Source: JANSYP01 sp039184415 (GTDB lineage: Bacteria > Pseudomonadota > Alphaproteobacteria > Rhodobacterales > Rhodobacteraceae). Taken from it: DNA of 20,696 bases. The position numbers and the translations under genes were made by a program. The stretch is taken from the NCBI GenBank assembly GCA_039184415.1, contig JBCDBB010000062.1, positions 1-20,696 on the forward strand, written 5' to 3'. Under the pieces are notes generated by a model, which was not told the DNA's origin, did no database searches, and was given only the letters and a program-made list of their open reading frames with translations. This document shows positions 14,435-20,696 of the stretch, in pieces (the stretch's first letter is position 1; each line of letters begins with the position of its first letter).

Positions 14435-15198
14435 GTTTTGACCCGCGGTCTTAGCACGTGGGGCCGGGCCGGATCATAGAGCGCGCTGTCGGGAAAGCCG
14501 CCTCCCGCCGCTAGCGCCGGGCCCACCAGGATGAGCGCAGTGCGCGTGATCTTGGCGTCGCGCACCTGCGCCCGAATGTCCGAAAGGGTTCCCCTCAGAA
14601 CCATTTCATCCGGCCAGCCGACACGGTAGACGACCGCGACAGGGCACTGGGCGCCGTAATGCGGGATGAGAATTCGTTCGATCTCACGAAGTGCACGAAT
14701 TCCAAGGTGGATCGCCAGTGTGGTGCCGGTGCGCGCGAAGTTCTCCAGGCTTTCGCCAGCCGGCATGCCGGTCGATTTCATCGACATCCGGGTCAGCACG
14801 ATAGACTGCGCAAGCTCCGGCACAGTTAGCTCCTGCCCCAGGGCCGCGGCGGCCGCTGTGTAGGCCGGCACACCGGGCACGATCTGATAGGCGATGCCGT
14901 CCCGCTTCAGCAGTCGGATCTGCTCGGCAATCGCACCATAGAGCGACGGATCACCAGAATGGACGCGCGCCACATCCTCGCCGCGCCCTTCTGCGGCAAG
15001 GATCAGTCCGTGGGTCTCAGCCAGGGTCATCGGGGCCGTATCGCGCACCAGCGCACCGTCAGGCGCCCCGGCGACGACCTCCGCCGGGACAAGCGAACCC
15101 GCATAGAGGCAGACCGGACAGTTCGAAATGAGCCGCGCCGCCTTGAGCGTCAGAAGTTCCGGATCTCCGGGACCGGCGCCGATGAAATAGACCGTCAT
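14431..15198 (-). CDS. cobM: Precorrin-4 C(11)-methyltransferase
   Basis: CobM transfers a methyl from SAM to C-11 of precorrin-4 during corrin ring synthesis. This 255-residue tetrapyrrole methylase has the N-terminal VYFIGAGPGDPELLTLKAARLI, the LYAGSLVP and RVHSGDPSLYGAIAEQI SAM-binding loops, QIVPGVPAYTAAAAALG and the C-terminal TRTALILVGPAL. The ATG at 15198 is preceded by GGAGGACGGC, an excellent ribosome site; the frame runs open upstream but without similarity. It is the last cob gene in this window, 166 nt after the cbiG-cobJ fusion, and its stop shares the bases CTAG with the arsC pseudogene stop on the other strand. Confidence 0.95.
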   Translation of the reverse strand: MTVYFIGAGPGDPELLTLKAARLISNCPVCLYAGSLVPAEVVAGAPDGALVRDTAPMTLAETHGLILAAEGRGEDVARVHSGDPSLYGAIAEQIRLLKRDGIAYQIVPGVPAYTAAAAALGQELTVPELAQSIVLTRMSMKSTGMPAGESLENFARTGTTLAIHLGIRALREIERILIPHYGAQCPVAVVYRVGWPDEMVLRGTLSDIRAQVRDAKITRTALILVGPALAAGGGFPDSALYDPARPHVLRPRVKT

Positions 15199-15328
15199 GC
15201 CGTCCTCCGCCGCACCCGGAACCCAGTCGCCGCTTGGCGCGCAACGGATTGGTGTATCCGAGCCTGACGCCAGCCGCTTTCGCCAGAAGCGAACCGTCCT
15301 CCGGCGGACTGCGGCAGCAAAATGGCAC

Positions 15329-15345
15329 CCGTGCCGCAGGCACGG
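15329..15345 (-). terminator. Perfect 7-bp hairpin between cobJ and cobM
   Basis: CCGTGCC (15329-15335), loop GCA, GGCACGG (15339-15345). On the minus strand it begins 19 nt after the cobJ stop and is followed by GTGCCATTTT, so it may partly terminate or attenuate transcription into cobM. A second small stem, CGCTT/AAGCG (15275-15291), lies in the same 166-bp spacer. Confidence 0.4.
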
Positions 15346-15364
15346 TCCATATGGTTGGCGCCCC

Positions 15365-17158
15365 TCATGACAGATCCCGTCGCTTGGCCGCATAGCCGCG
15401 CGGCGTGTACATCGACATGCCGTCACCGCGCTGGACCAAACGCGACTGGGTCGAGCCCACCAGAACCACCGTCAGCATGTCCACCTCATCGACTTCCAGG
15501 GCGTCGAGCCGGCGGAACCGCAATGCCTCGTCCGGCCGTCCGAGGGACGTCGCCAAGAGCACCGGGCAATCGGACGGGCGATGCTGCAACAGGATCTCGC
15601 GTGCTTCCGCGAGCAGTGTTCTGCGCGTCTTCGATACAGGATTGTAGAATGCGATGACGAAGTCACCCTCGGCGGCAGCGCGGATCCGACGCAGGATGTC
15701 GTCGCGGGGCGTCAGCAGATCGCTGAGCGAAATCGCGCAGAAATCGTGCCCCAGCGGGGCACCCGCCCGCGCTGCCGCAGCCTGGAGCGCCGAAACCCCC
15801 GGCGCGCTCGTCACCGCCACCCGCTGCGCCGGGTCGGGCAGATCGCCCCGGTCGAGCAACTCGTAGACCAACGCGCCCATGGCGTAGATCCCCGCATCGC
15901 CCGAACAGACCAGCGCCACGCGACACCCCTCGGCCGCACGTTCCAAGGCAAAGCGGCAGCGCGCCTCCTCCCCCCCGAGCGGAAACTCGTGGCGTGGTTT
16001 TCCCGCAGCAAGCGGCCCGAGCAGATCCAGATAGAGCCCATAGCCCACCAACTCGTCAGCCCGCGCGACAAGTCGGCTCGCCTCAGGTGTCCGCCAGTCT
16101 GCTTGTCCGGGCCCGATACCGACAAGCGCCAGATGCCCGCGCGCACGGCCAGGCAGTCTGCCCGACAAAGGTACCTGTGCGCGCGCAAGCGCACAGGTCA
16201 CAGTCTCGCTCTTGCGTTTTTCGACTGCGAGTACGCCATCCGTTCCGCTGAGCGCCAGGGCCGCGCCCTCGGCCACCCCATGACAGCCGACTTCGGCAAA
16301 GACCACGTCCGAGGGGTTGGCCAACCGACGGGCTTCCGCCTCAAGTTCGTCAGCCGTAAAAAGCCGCAAAGGCACGTCCAAGCGCTCCGCCAACGTCAGA
16401 ACCGCAGGTTCGTCCGCCTTGAGGTCCAGCGTTCCAACCGCGGCGACCACGCCAGGAGACAAACCGGCCTCATCCAGTGTGGACCGTACCAGCGCCCAAA
16501 GCGCTTCGGGTTCTGCGCCGCGCGCACAACCCACTCCAAGCACATGGGCACGCGGGTGGTAGACCAGCCTGTCCGGCCCGCCTGCCAACGGAGCTTCGGA
16601 TACGGCCAGCATGACAGGCGCCGGACCCAAACGATCCTCGAGTGCAAAGAGCCGTGGGCCCTCCTGCTTCAGCCCGGCGCCGGACAGGATCGCGGCCATC
16701 GCATGCTTGGCATCTTCGGGATTTGCAAGCACATGCCCGGAAGGAGGCGCATCCAGTGCGACCCCCAGGCTGAGATCTCCCGCCGTGGTCACCGCAGCCC
16801 GAGCACCCAGCGCCTCGGCAATTTCTCGCGCCAGACGGTTCGCGCCGCGATGCCCGCCCAGAAGCGGTACGACAATTGCGCCGTCATCGGACACCGACAG
16901 CACCGGCGGCTCGGTATGCTTGTCATTCAGAAGCGGGGCGACAGCCCGGATCAGAATGCCCGAGGCGCAAACTCCAATCACCGGCGTTCCGGCCGCAAAG
17001 AGCGTGCGCGCATGGTCAAGCACGTTGGGAAAGGTCTGGTCGCACTGGTCGGTCCGTCCGGCCCGGCCATGCAGCGGCGCGCCGAGTGCCGCGGCAAGGC
17101 GCCGGGCGACGGGCTCACCCGAACGGTTAACGCACAGAATGACAGGTTTCACGTCCAT
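15365..17158 (-). CDS. cobJ: CbiG - CobJ fusion: cobalt-precorrin-5A hydrolase-like / precorrin-3B C(17)-methyltransferase
   Basis: A 597-residue two-enzyme protein. Residues about 45-135 match the CbiG N-terminal domain (PVIGVCASGILIRAVAPLL, SVSDDGAIVVPLLGGHRGANRLA). About 204-325 matches the CbiG C-terminal/CobE domain (LGVGCARGAEPEAL, FAEVGCHGVAEGAALAL). From 342 on is CobJ, a tetrapyrrole methylase (LALVGIGPGQADWRTPEASRL, ALVCSGDAGIYAMGALVYEL, TSAPGVSALQAAAARAGAPLGHDFC, FVIAFYNPVSKTR), which methylates C-17 and contracts the ring. CbiG opens the delta-lactone in the cobalt-early pathway. The ATG at 17158 has AAGG 7 nt upstream. It lies 46 nt after cobI. Fusions of this pair are known in the family, but the CbiG part is odd next to aerobic-type gene names. 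Confidence 0.92.
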   Translation of the reverse strand: MDVKPVILCVNRSGEPVARRLAAALGAPLHGRAGRTDQCDQTFPNVLDHARTLFAAGTPVIGVCASGILIRAVAPLLNDKHTEPPVLSVSDDGAIVVPLLGGHRGANRLAREIAEALGARAAVTTAGDLSLGVALDAPPSGHVLANPEDAKHAMAAILSGAGLKQEGPRLFALEDRLGPAPVMLAVSEAPLAGGPDRLVYHPRAHVLGVGCARGAEPEALWALVRSTLDEAGLSPGVVAAVGTLDLKADEPAVLTLAERLDVPLRLFTADELEAEARRLANPSDVVFAEVGCHGVAEGAALALSGTDGVLAVEKRKSETVTCALARAQVPLSGRLPGRARGHLALVGIGPGQADWRTPEASRLVARADELVGYGLYLDLLGPLAAGKPRHEFPLGGEEARCRFALERAAEGCRVALVCSGDAGIYAMGALVYELLDRGDLPDPAQRVAVTSAPGVSALQAAAARAGAPLGHDFCAISLSDLLTPRDDILRRIRAAAEGDFVIAFYNPVSKTRRTLLAEAREILLQHRPSDCPVLLATSLGRPDEALRFRRLDALEVDEVDMLTVVLVGSTQSRLVQRGDGMSMYTPRGYAAKRRDLS

Positions 17159-17204
17159 TCCGCAGCCTTATTGTCAGAACATCGCGACCGGATTTGCAAA
17201 AGCG

Positions 17205-17924
17205 TCACAACCATGGATCGCTCTCCCGCGCCACCAGGATCATCGAGAAGTAGGGGGCCCGCTCCGGAGCTTTTGCCAGAGGCAGACATGCCGCGTCGGC
17301 AAACCCGGCACGCGCCACATAGTGCGCGCGCCCGCTCAATCCCTCCGCCTCCAGCAAGGCCCGGATGCGCGGCAGATGGCGGCCAAGCTTCATCAAGACA
17401 ATGGTTCCCGCGCCCGCCATCCGCGCAAGCAGGCTCGGATCGGGCAGTGTTGCCGGCAGCACCGTCACAACCCCATCGCGCGCGGCCAGCGGCAGACCGG
17501 CCAAAGCGGCGCACGCCGTCATCGAGGTCACACCCGGGACAATCTCGACATGAAAGTTAGCCGCCAAACGTGCCTGCAGATACATGAACGAGCCGTAGAA
17601 CAGCGGGTCTCCTTCGCAGAGGGCCACGACATCTGTACCTTTGGTCAACACCTCGGCAATCTCGGCGGCCCCCACATCATAGGCCGCCTGGGCTGGCGCA
17701 CGCTCAAGGGTCATCGGCACGTCGATGCAAATCTCGCGGACACCATTCGGGATGAGCTCCGCGGCAATGGCACGGGCTAGGCTGGCGCCACCGGCAAGCG
17801 ACGGATAAGCGATCACGCGGGCGCCTTCAATCAACGCCGCGGCGCGACGGGTGATCAGACCTGGGTCACCTGGCCCAAGCCCGACACCATGTAGTATCCC
17901 CGTTTCAGCCATTCTGCGCGACAT
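17205..17924 (-). CDS. cobI: Precorrin-2 C(20)-methyltransferase
   Basis: CobI methylates C-20 of precorrin-2 (or its cobalt form) to give precorrin-3A, the first committed corrin methylation. The 239-residue tetrapyrrole methylase shows ILHGVGLGPGDPGLITRRAAALI, VVALCEGDPLFYGSFMYL, VEIVPGVTSMTACAALAGLPLA and TIVLMKLGRHLPRI, which together separate CobI from the other methylases. Two starts are possible: ATG 17924 with AGGG close by, or ATG 17912 giving MAETGILHG; I kept the longer. It lies 103 nt after cobL, with a long stem-loop between them, and 46 nt before cobJ. Confidence 0.94.
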   Translation of the reverse strand: MSRRMAETGILHGVGLGPGDPGLITRRAAALIEGARVIAYPSLAGGASLARAIAAELIPNGVREICIDVPMTLERAPAQAAYDVGAAEIAEVLTKGTDVVALCEGDPLFYGSFMYLQARLAANFHVEIVPGVTSMTACAALAGLPLAARDGVVTVLPATLPDPSLLARMAGAGTIVLMKLGRHLPRIRALLEAEGLSGRAHYVARAGFADAACLPLAKAPERAPYFSMILVARESDPWL

Positions 17925-17977
17925 CGGCCCTACGCGAAACCGCAGTCGCGCGTATGCGCGGCTGCCCGGCCCAACGA

Positions 17978-18032
17978 GATGAGGCCCCGCAAGGGCGCCG
18001 AAGACAGGCGGGAGCGCCCCTTGCGCCTCATC
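17978..18032 (-). repeat. Long stem-loop and intergenic repeat (copy A) at the cobL stop
   Basis: GATGAGG (17978-17984) pairs with CCTCATC (18026-18032); after a small bulge CGCAAGG pairs with CCTTGCG and GCGC with GCGC. The cobL stop codon lies inside one arm. The apical part, 18001-18016, is an exact inverted match to 11355-11370 (copy B). On the plus strand TTTT follows the stem, on the minus strand TCTCGTTG. It may terminate or modulate transcription from cobL into cobI, or be a mobile palindromic repeat. Confidence 0.6.
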
Positions 18033-19230
18033 TTTTGATCAGCGCCAGTTGCGTCACAGTCATCAGGTTGCCCCAGCCTGTAAAAGGGCCGACGGGGCGT
18101 GCGCGACTTACGGAGAGGCGCGTCAGCATTCCACCGAAACGGGCATGTAATCCAATCAACACCGCCTCGCTCTCCAGCGTCACCGCGTTGGCCACCAGTC
18201 GCCCCAGGGGTTTGAGCGCCTCCCAGGCCGGGTCGAAGCTTTCCACGCCGATCCCGCCCCCCATAAACACGGCGTCGGGCGCAGGCAATCCGTCCAGCGC
18301 CTCAGGAGCCGAGCCTGCCCGTAGTTCCAGCCGCGGAACACCGAGTGCCAGCGCATTCTCCGCCGCCATCGCTCGACGGTCGGCGCGCGGTTCGATCCCG
18401 ATCGCGTGGGCGTCCGGCGCGGCCCGCATCCATTCGATCGCCACCGAACCCGAACCACAACCGATGTCCCACAGAAGCGCTCCCCGCTGCGGCATCAGGT
18501 GCGAGAGCGTAACCGCCCTGGTTTCGCGCTTGGTCATCTTGCCGTCATGGGTGAAGACCGTGTCCGGCAGCCCCGGTACCCTGCTGAGCAACTGTGCCTG
18601 AGGCTCGGCCACGCATTCCACCGCCAGAGTATTGAGCGCGCCGACCTCTGCATTCCAGTCCGCCGCGGTGCCTGCGGCCCGCGCTTCGGTCTCTGCACCG
18701 AGATCCGAGAACACAATCATCGTGCTTGCGCCATAGCCACCGTCGCGGAGCAGACCGGCCACCTGCGCGGGGGTCTCCGCCCCCGCAGTGAAGACCAGCA
18801 TCCTGATCCCCGGCGCGACGAAAGGCAGGATCTGTTCCGGTGCGCGGCCATGAGCCGTGACCGTTTCGACATCCGCAAGCGACCAGCCAAGCCGTGCCGA
18901 CGCCAGTTGAAATGCCGAGAGCTGCGGATGATAGACGATCTCCGCCGGATCGATCACCGTTCCGAGCCTTGCGCCGACGGAAAACCAGAGCGGATCGCCG
19001 GTCGCCAATACGGCAACGCGCCGCCCGCGCAAGCCCGCTATCGTATCCACCATCATGTCGAACGGGCTCGGCCAGCACAGCCGTTCACCGCCAAGATCCG
19101 AGGTCAGCGCATGCAGCCGTTCCGACCCGACGATCACCTCCGCCGCTTCCAGTGCGGCGCGGCTCGCGGGCATAAGGCTCGCAAGACCGTCCGCGCCGAT
19201 ACCTATGATATGCAGCCAGGGCGCGGTCAT
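18028..19230 (-). CDS. cobL: Precorrin-6Y C(5,15)-methyltransferase (decarboxylating), CbiE-CbiT fusion
   Basis: CobL methylates C-5 and C-15 and decarboxylates the acetate on C-12 of precorrin-6B. The 400-residue protein has the CbiE tetrapyrrole methylase half (LHIIGIGADGLASL, VLATGDPLWFSVGARLG, YHPQLSAFQLASARLGW) and, from about residue 205, the CbiT half, a Rossmann methyltransferase with FTHDGKMTKRETRAVTLSHL and LLWDIGCGSGSVAIEWMRA. Both are intact. The ATG at 19230 overlaps the cobH stop (ATGA), giving translational coupling; the frame stays open well into cobH but without similarity. Its own stop is inside a large hairpin. Confidence 0.95.
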   Translation of the reverse strand: MTAPWLHIIGIGADGLASLMPASRAALEAAEVIVGSERLHALTSDLGGERLCWPSPFDMMVDTIAGLRGRRVAVLATGDPLWFSVGARLGTVIDPAEIVYHPQLSAFQLASARLGWSLADVETVTAHGRAPEQILPFVAPGIRMLVFTAGAETPAQVAGLLRDGGYGASTMIVFSDLGAETEARAAGTAADWNAEVGALNTLAVECVAEPQAQLLSRVPGLPDTVFTHDGKMTKRETRAVTLSHLMPQRGALLWDIGCGSGSVAIEWMRAAPDAHAIGIEPRADRRAMAAENALALGVPRLELRAGSAPEALDGLPAPDAVFMGGGIGVESFDPAWEALKPLGRLVANAVTLESEAVLIGLHARFGGMLTRLSVSRARPVGPFTGWGNLMTVTQLALIKR

Positions 19231-19874
19231 TGAGCCTCTCCCGGTAAGCCGGCAGCCAGCGCATTCAGCGCGGCCGACGCCATGGCGGAGCCGCCTCTGC
19301 GCCCGCGCAGGGTGACATAGGCCGCACCTCGTGGCCGGGCCGCGAGCTCTGCCTTGCTCTCGGCGGCGCCGACGAAACCCACTGGAAAGCCTAGGATGAG
19401 AGCGGGCACAGGGCCTCCGGCCTCCATGCTCTCCAGCAAATGAAAGAGCGCGGTGGGGGCATTTCCGATGACGACCACCGCGCCGGGCAGGTGATCGCGC
19501 CAGAGTTCCACCGCTGCCGCGGAGCGCGTCGTGCCGAGCCGCTCGGCCAGGCCCGGCACACGGCGGTCGTTCAGCGTCACCAAAACCGGGTTCTCTGCGG
19601 GTAGGCGGGCACGCTGGATCCCGGCCGCAACCATCTCGCAATCGCAAAGCACCGGCGCCCCGGCGCTCAGAGCCGCGCGTCCGGCATCCCAGGCGTCGGA
19701 GGAGAAATCAAGCCGATCGGCCACATCCACCATGCCGCACGCGTGGATGAGACGGACGGCCAACGCCTCCATCCCGTCATCGAACCGCTCCAGACGCGCC
19801 TCAGCCCGCACCGTGGCAAAGCTTTCGGCATAGATCGCCGCGGGATCGCGCAAATAGGGCCGCATCGGTTTCAT
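19227..19874 (-). CDS. cobH: Precorrin-8X methylmutase
   Basis: CobH moves the methyl from C-11 to C-12 to convert precorrin-8X into hydrogenobyrinate. This 215-residue protein has the catalytic His in AVRLIHACGMVD, the CDCEMVAAGI strand, VVIGNAPTALFHLLE and the C-terminal ALILGFPVGFVGAAESK and RGRRGGSAMASAALNAL, the last typical of the family. Two ATGs three codons apart can serve as start. GAGG is only 1 nt before the first (19874) and 10 nt before the second (19865), so the shorter form may be the true one. It follows cbiX by 61 nt and overlaps cobL by 4 nt. Confidence 0.95.
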   Translation of the reverse strand: MKPMRPYLRDPAAIYAESFATVRAEARLERFDDGMEALAVRLIHACGMVDVADRLDFSSDAWDAGRAALSAGAPVLCDCEMVAAGIQRARLPAENPVLVTLNDRRVPGLAERLGTTRSAAAVELWRDHLPGAVVVIGNAPTALFHLLESMEAGGPVPALILGFPVGFVGAAESKAELAARPRGAAYVTLRGRRGGSAMASAALNALAAGLPGEAQ

Positions 19875-19935
19875 GCCTCAGGGCCGAAACGGCATGGCAC
19901 GCACAGAGGATTTCCGGGTCTCGGCACGGCCCGCC

Positions 19936-20696
19936 TCACCTTTTCCGCCGGGCGCTTTCGGGCCCGTGGGGATGGTGCGCATGAGGATAGGGCGCGTGGT
20001 GATGATGGTGATCATGTCCGTGGCTGTGGTCGTGGCTGTGACCATGGGCGTGCGCGCTCTCCAGCCGGCACTCCCCGGTACAGAACGTGGCGCAGAGCGC
20101 GCAATCGGCAACGTTCGACCCCGGCGCGCTCGCGCCCTGGCCTTCGACATGGTGATGGTGGCTTTCCTGCACCGCGCCGACCTCGGCTTCGAATCCCAGA
20201 ACCTGGGTCCGGTACTTGCACATCGCGCAATTCGGCGGCGGCACCTCGCCCACCAGTTCGGTGACCCGTTCGGCAAACGTTTCCAGCACCAGGCGGTGAT
20301 CGCCCAGATAGCCAGCCTTTACGAAATGCGTGCCTGCTGTCGCCTCGGCCACCTGGTCGGTAAAGCCATAGATCCGGTCGATGAGAATGCCGGAGAAGAG
20401 GAAATACGGAAAAACGATCACGCGCCGGTAGCCAAGGCGCGCGGTATGCTCCAGGCAGGGCTGCACCAGCGGGAATGTCACACCGGAATAGCCGGTTTCG
20501 CACCAGCCGAACCCCATCCCCTCCCACAGCAGGCGCGCGATCTTGGACACATTGCCATTGGCATCAGGGTCACTCGCCCCGCGCCCGATTACGACCAAAC
20601 AGGTTTCTTCACGAGGCACGGCGCCGTGGGTAGTATTGGCCTCTTCCTCGGCTGCTTCGATCCGGGCCGCCGCGGCGGCAATCATCTTGGGATCGA
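19936..20696 (-). CDS. cbiX: Sirohydrochlorin cobaltochelatase CbiX, long form, C-terminal part (cut by window edge)
   Basis: CbiX inserts cobalt into sirohydrochlorin early in corrin synthesis. The frame runs off the right edge (DPKM then IAAAAARIE), so the N-terminal half is missing. Numbered from the Met at 20685: CLVVIGRGASDPDANGNVSKIARLLWEG (29-56), PLVQPCLEHTARLGYRRVIVFPYFLFSG (72-99) and IYGFTDQVA form a chelatase domain. Then come Cys153 and Cys156 (CAMC), a SHHHH patch, a second group Cys195, 198, 202, 206, and a tail with 16 His in about 30 residues (211-240) ending in ARRKR. Bacillus megaterium CbiX has an Fe-S cluster and a His-rich stretch; the second Cys group here looks additional. 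It is the first visible gene of the cob run. Confidence 0.9.
   Translation of the reverse strand, partial: DPKMIAAAAARIEAAEEEANTTHGAVPREETCLVVIGRGASDPDANGNVSKIARLLWEGMGFGWCETGYSGVTFPLVQPCLEHTARLGYRRVIVFPYFLFSGILIDRIYGFTDQVAEATAGTHFVKAGYLGDHRLVLETFAERVTELVGEVPPPNCAMCKYRTQVLGFEAEVGAVQESHHHHVEGQGASAPGSNVADCALCATFCTGECRLESAHAHGHSHDHSHGHDHHHHHAPYPHAHHPHGPESARRKR

Noticed and set aside
15199..15364. Cobalamin riboswitch upstream of cobM
   Set aside because: I could not find a B12-box or the usual multi-stem core on the minus strand; only two short hairpins are present.
15581..17560. A 659-codon plus-strand open frame across cobJ and cobI
   Set aside because: It is antisense to clearly coding cob genes, rich in Arg, Pro and Ala as GC-rich shadows are, and has no recognisable domain.
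16611..17780. A 389-codon plus-strand open frame
   Set aside because: Same reason: shadow of cobJ and cobI on the other strand.

Overview
The window looks like chromosomal DNA of a GC-rich alphaproteobacterium, most likely a Rhodobacterales (Rhodobacter/Roseobacter type). This rests on overall codon use, on recognisable gene neighbourhoods (folK / rpoZ-rsh-DUF2062-pdxJ; ispH-DUF3429-methyltransferase-rnhA-TRIC; def-def paralog-fmt; a cob cluster), on frequent TTG and GTG starts with short overlaps, and on hairpins without long U-runs at gene ends. It was judged by eye; no database search was run.

Left part (1-5442, minus strand): the 5' end of motB is cut by the window edge. Next comes a stringent-response operon, rpoZ (RNA polymerase omega) - rsh (ppGpp synthetase/hydrolase) - DUF2062 membrane protein - pdxJ (vitamin B6). 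A hairpin-rich 517-bp spacer separates rpoZ from folK (folate). Middle (5569-10321, plus strand): a NYN-domain RNase-like gene, a strong hairpin and a 400-bp gap, then a tightly packed operon ispH - DUF3429 - class I methyltransferase - rnhA - TRIC-type membrane protein, and a separate secreted YHS-domain protein.

Right part: def, a def paralog that has lost its catalytic residues, and fmt (minus strand) form the N-formylmethionine cycle unit. It is divergent from a MalY/PatB-type C-S lyase (plus). A broken arsenate reductase (arsC) pseudogene follows, with an in-frame TGA and a one-base frameshift. It ends on the same CTAG that stops the convergent cobM. From there to the window edge is a minus-strand corrin-ring (vitamin B12) operon, read in transcription order: cbiX (partial) - cobH - cobL - cobI - cbiG/cobJ fusion - cobM.

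Most of the window is ordinary housekeeping and cofactor biosynthesis. The points most worth a second look are: the inactive-looking deformylase paralog inside the def-fmt operon; a probable leaderless def transcript; a hairpin-rich, possibly bistable RNA leader between folK and rpoZ; a GC-rich intergenic repeat in two inverted copies about 6.6 kb apart (one at the cobL stop codon, one between the def paralog and fmt); the decayed arsC; and the Cys/His-rich tail of CbiX beside a CbiG-CobJ fusion, which hints at a mixed cobalt-early/aerobic style of corrin synthesis. I saw no CRISPR array, insertion sequence, tRNA or rRNA.
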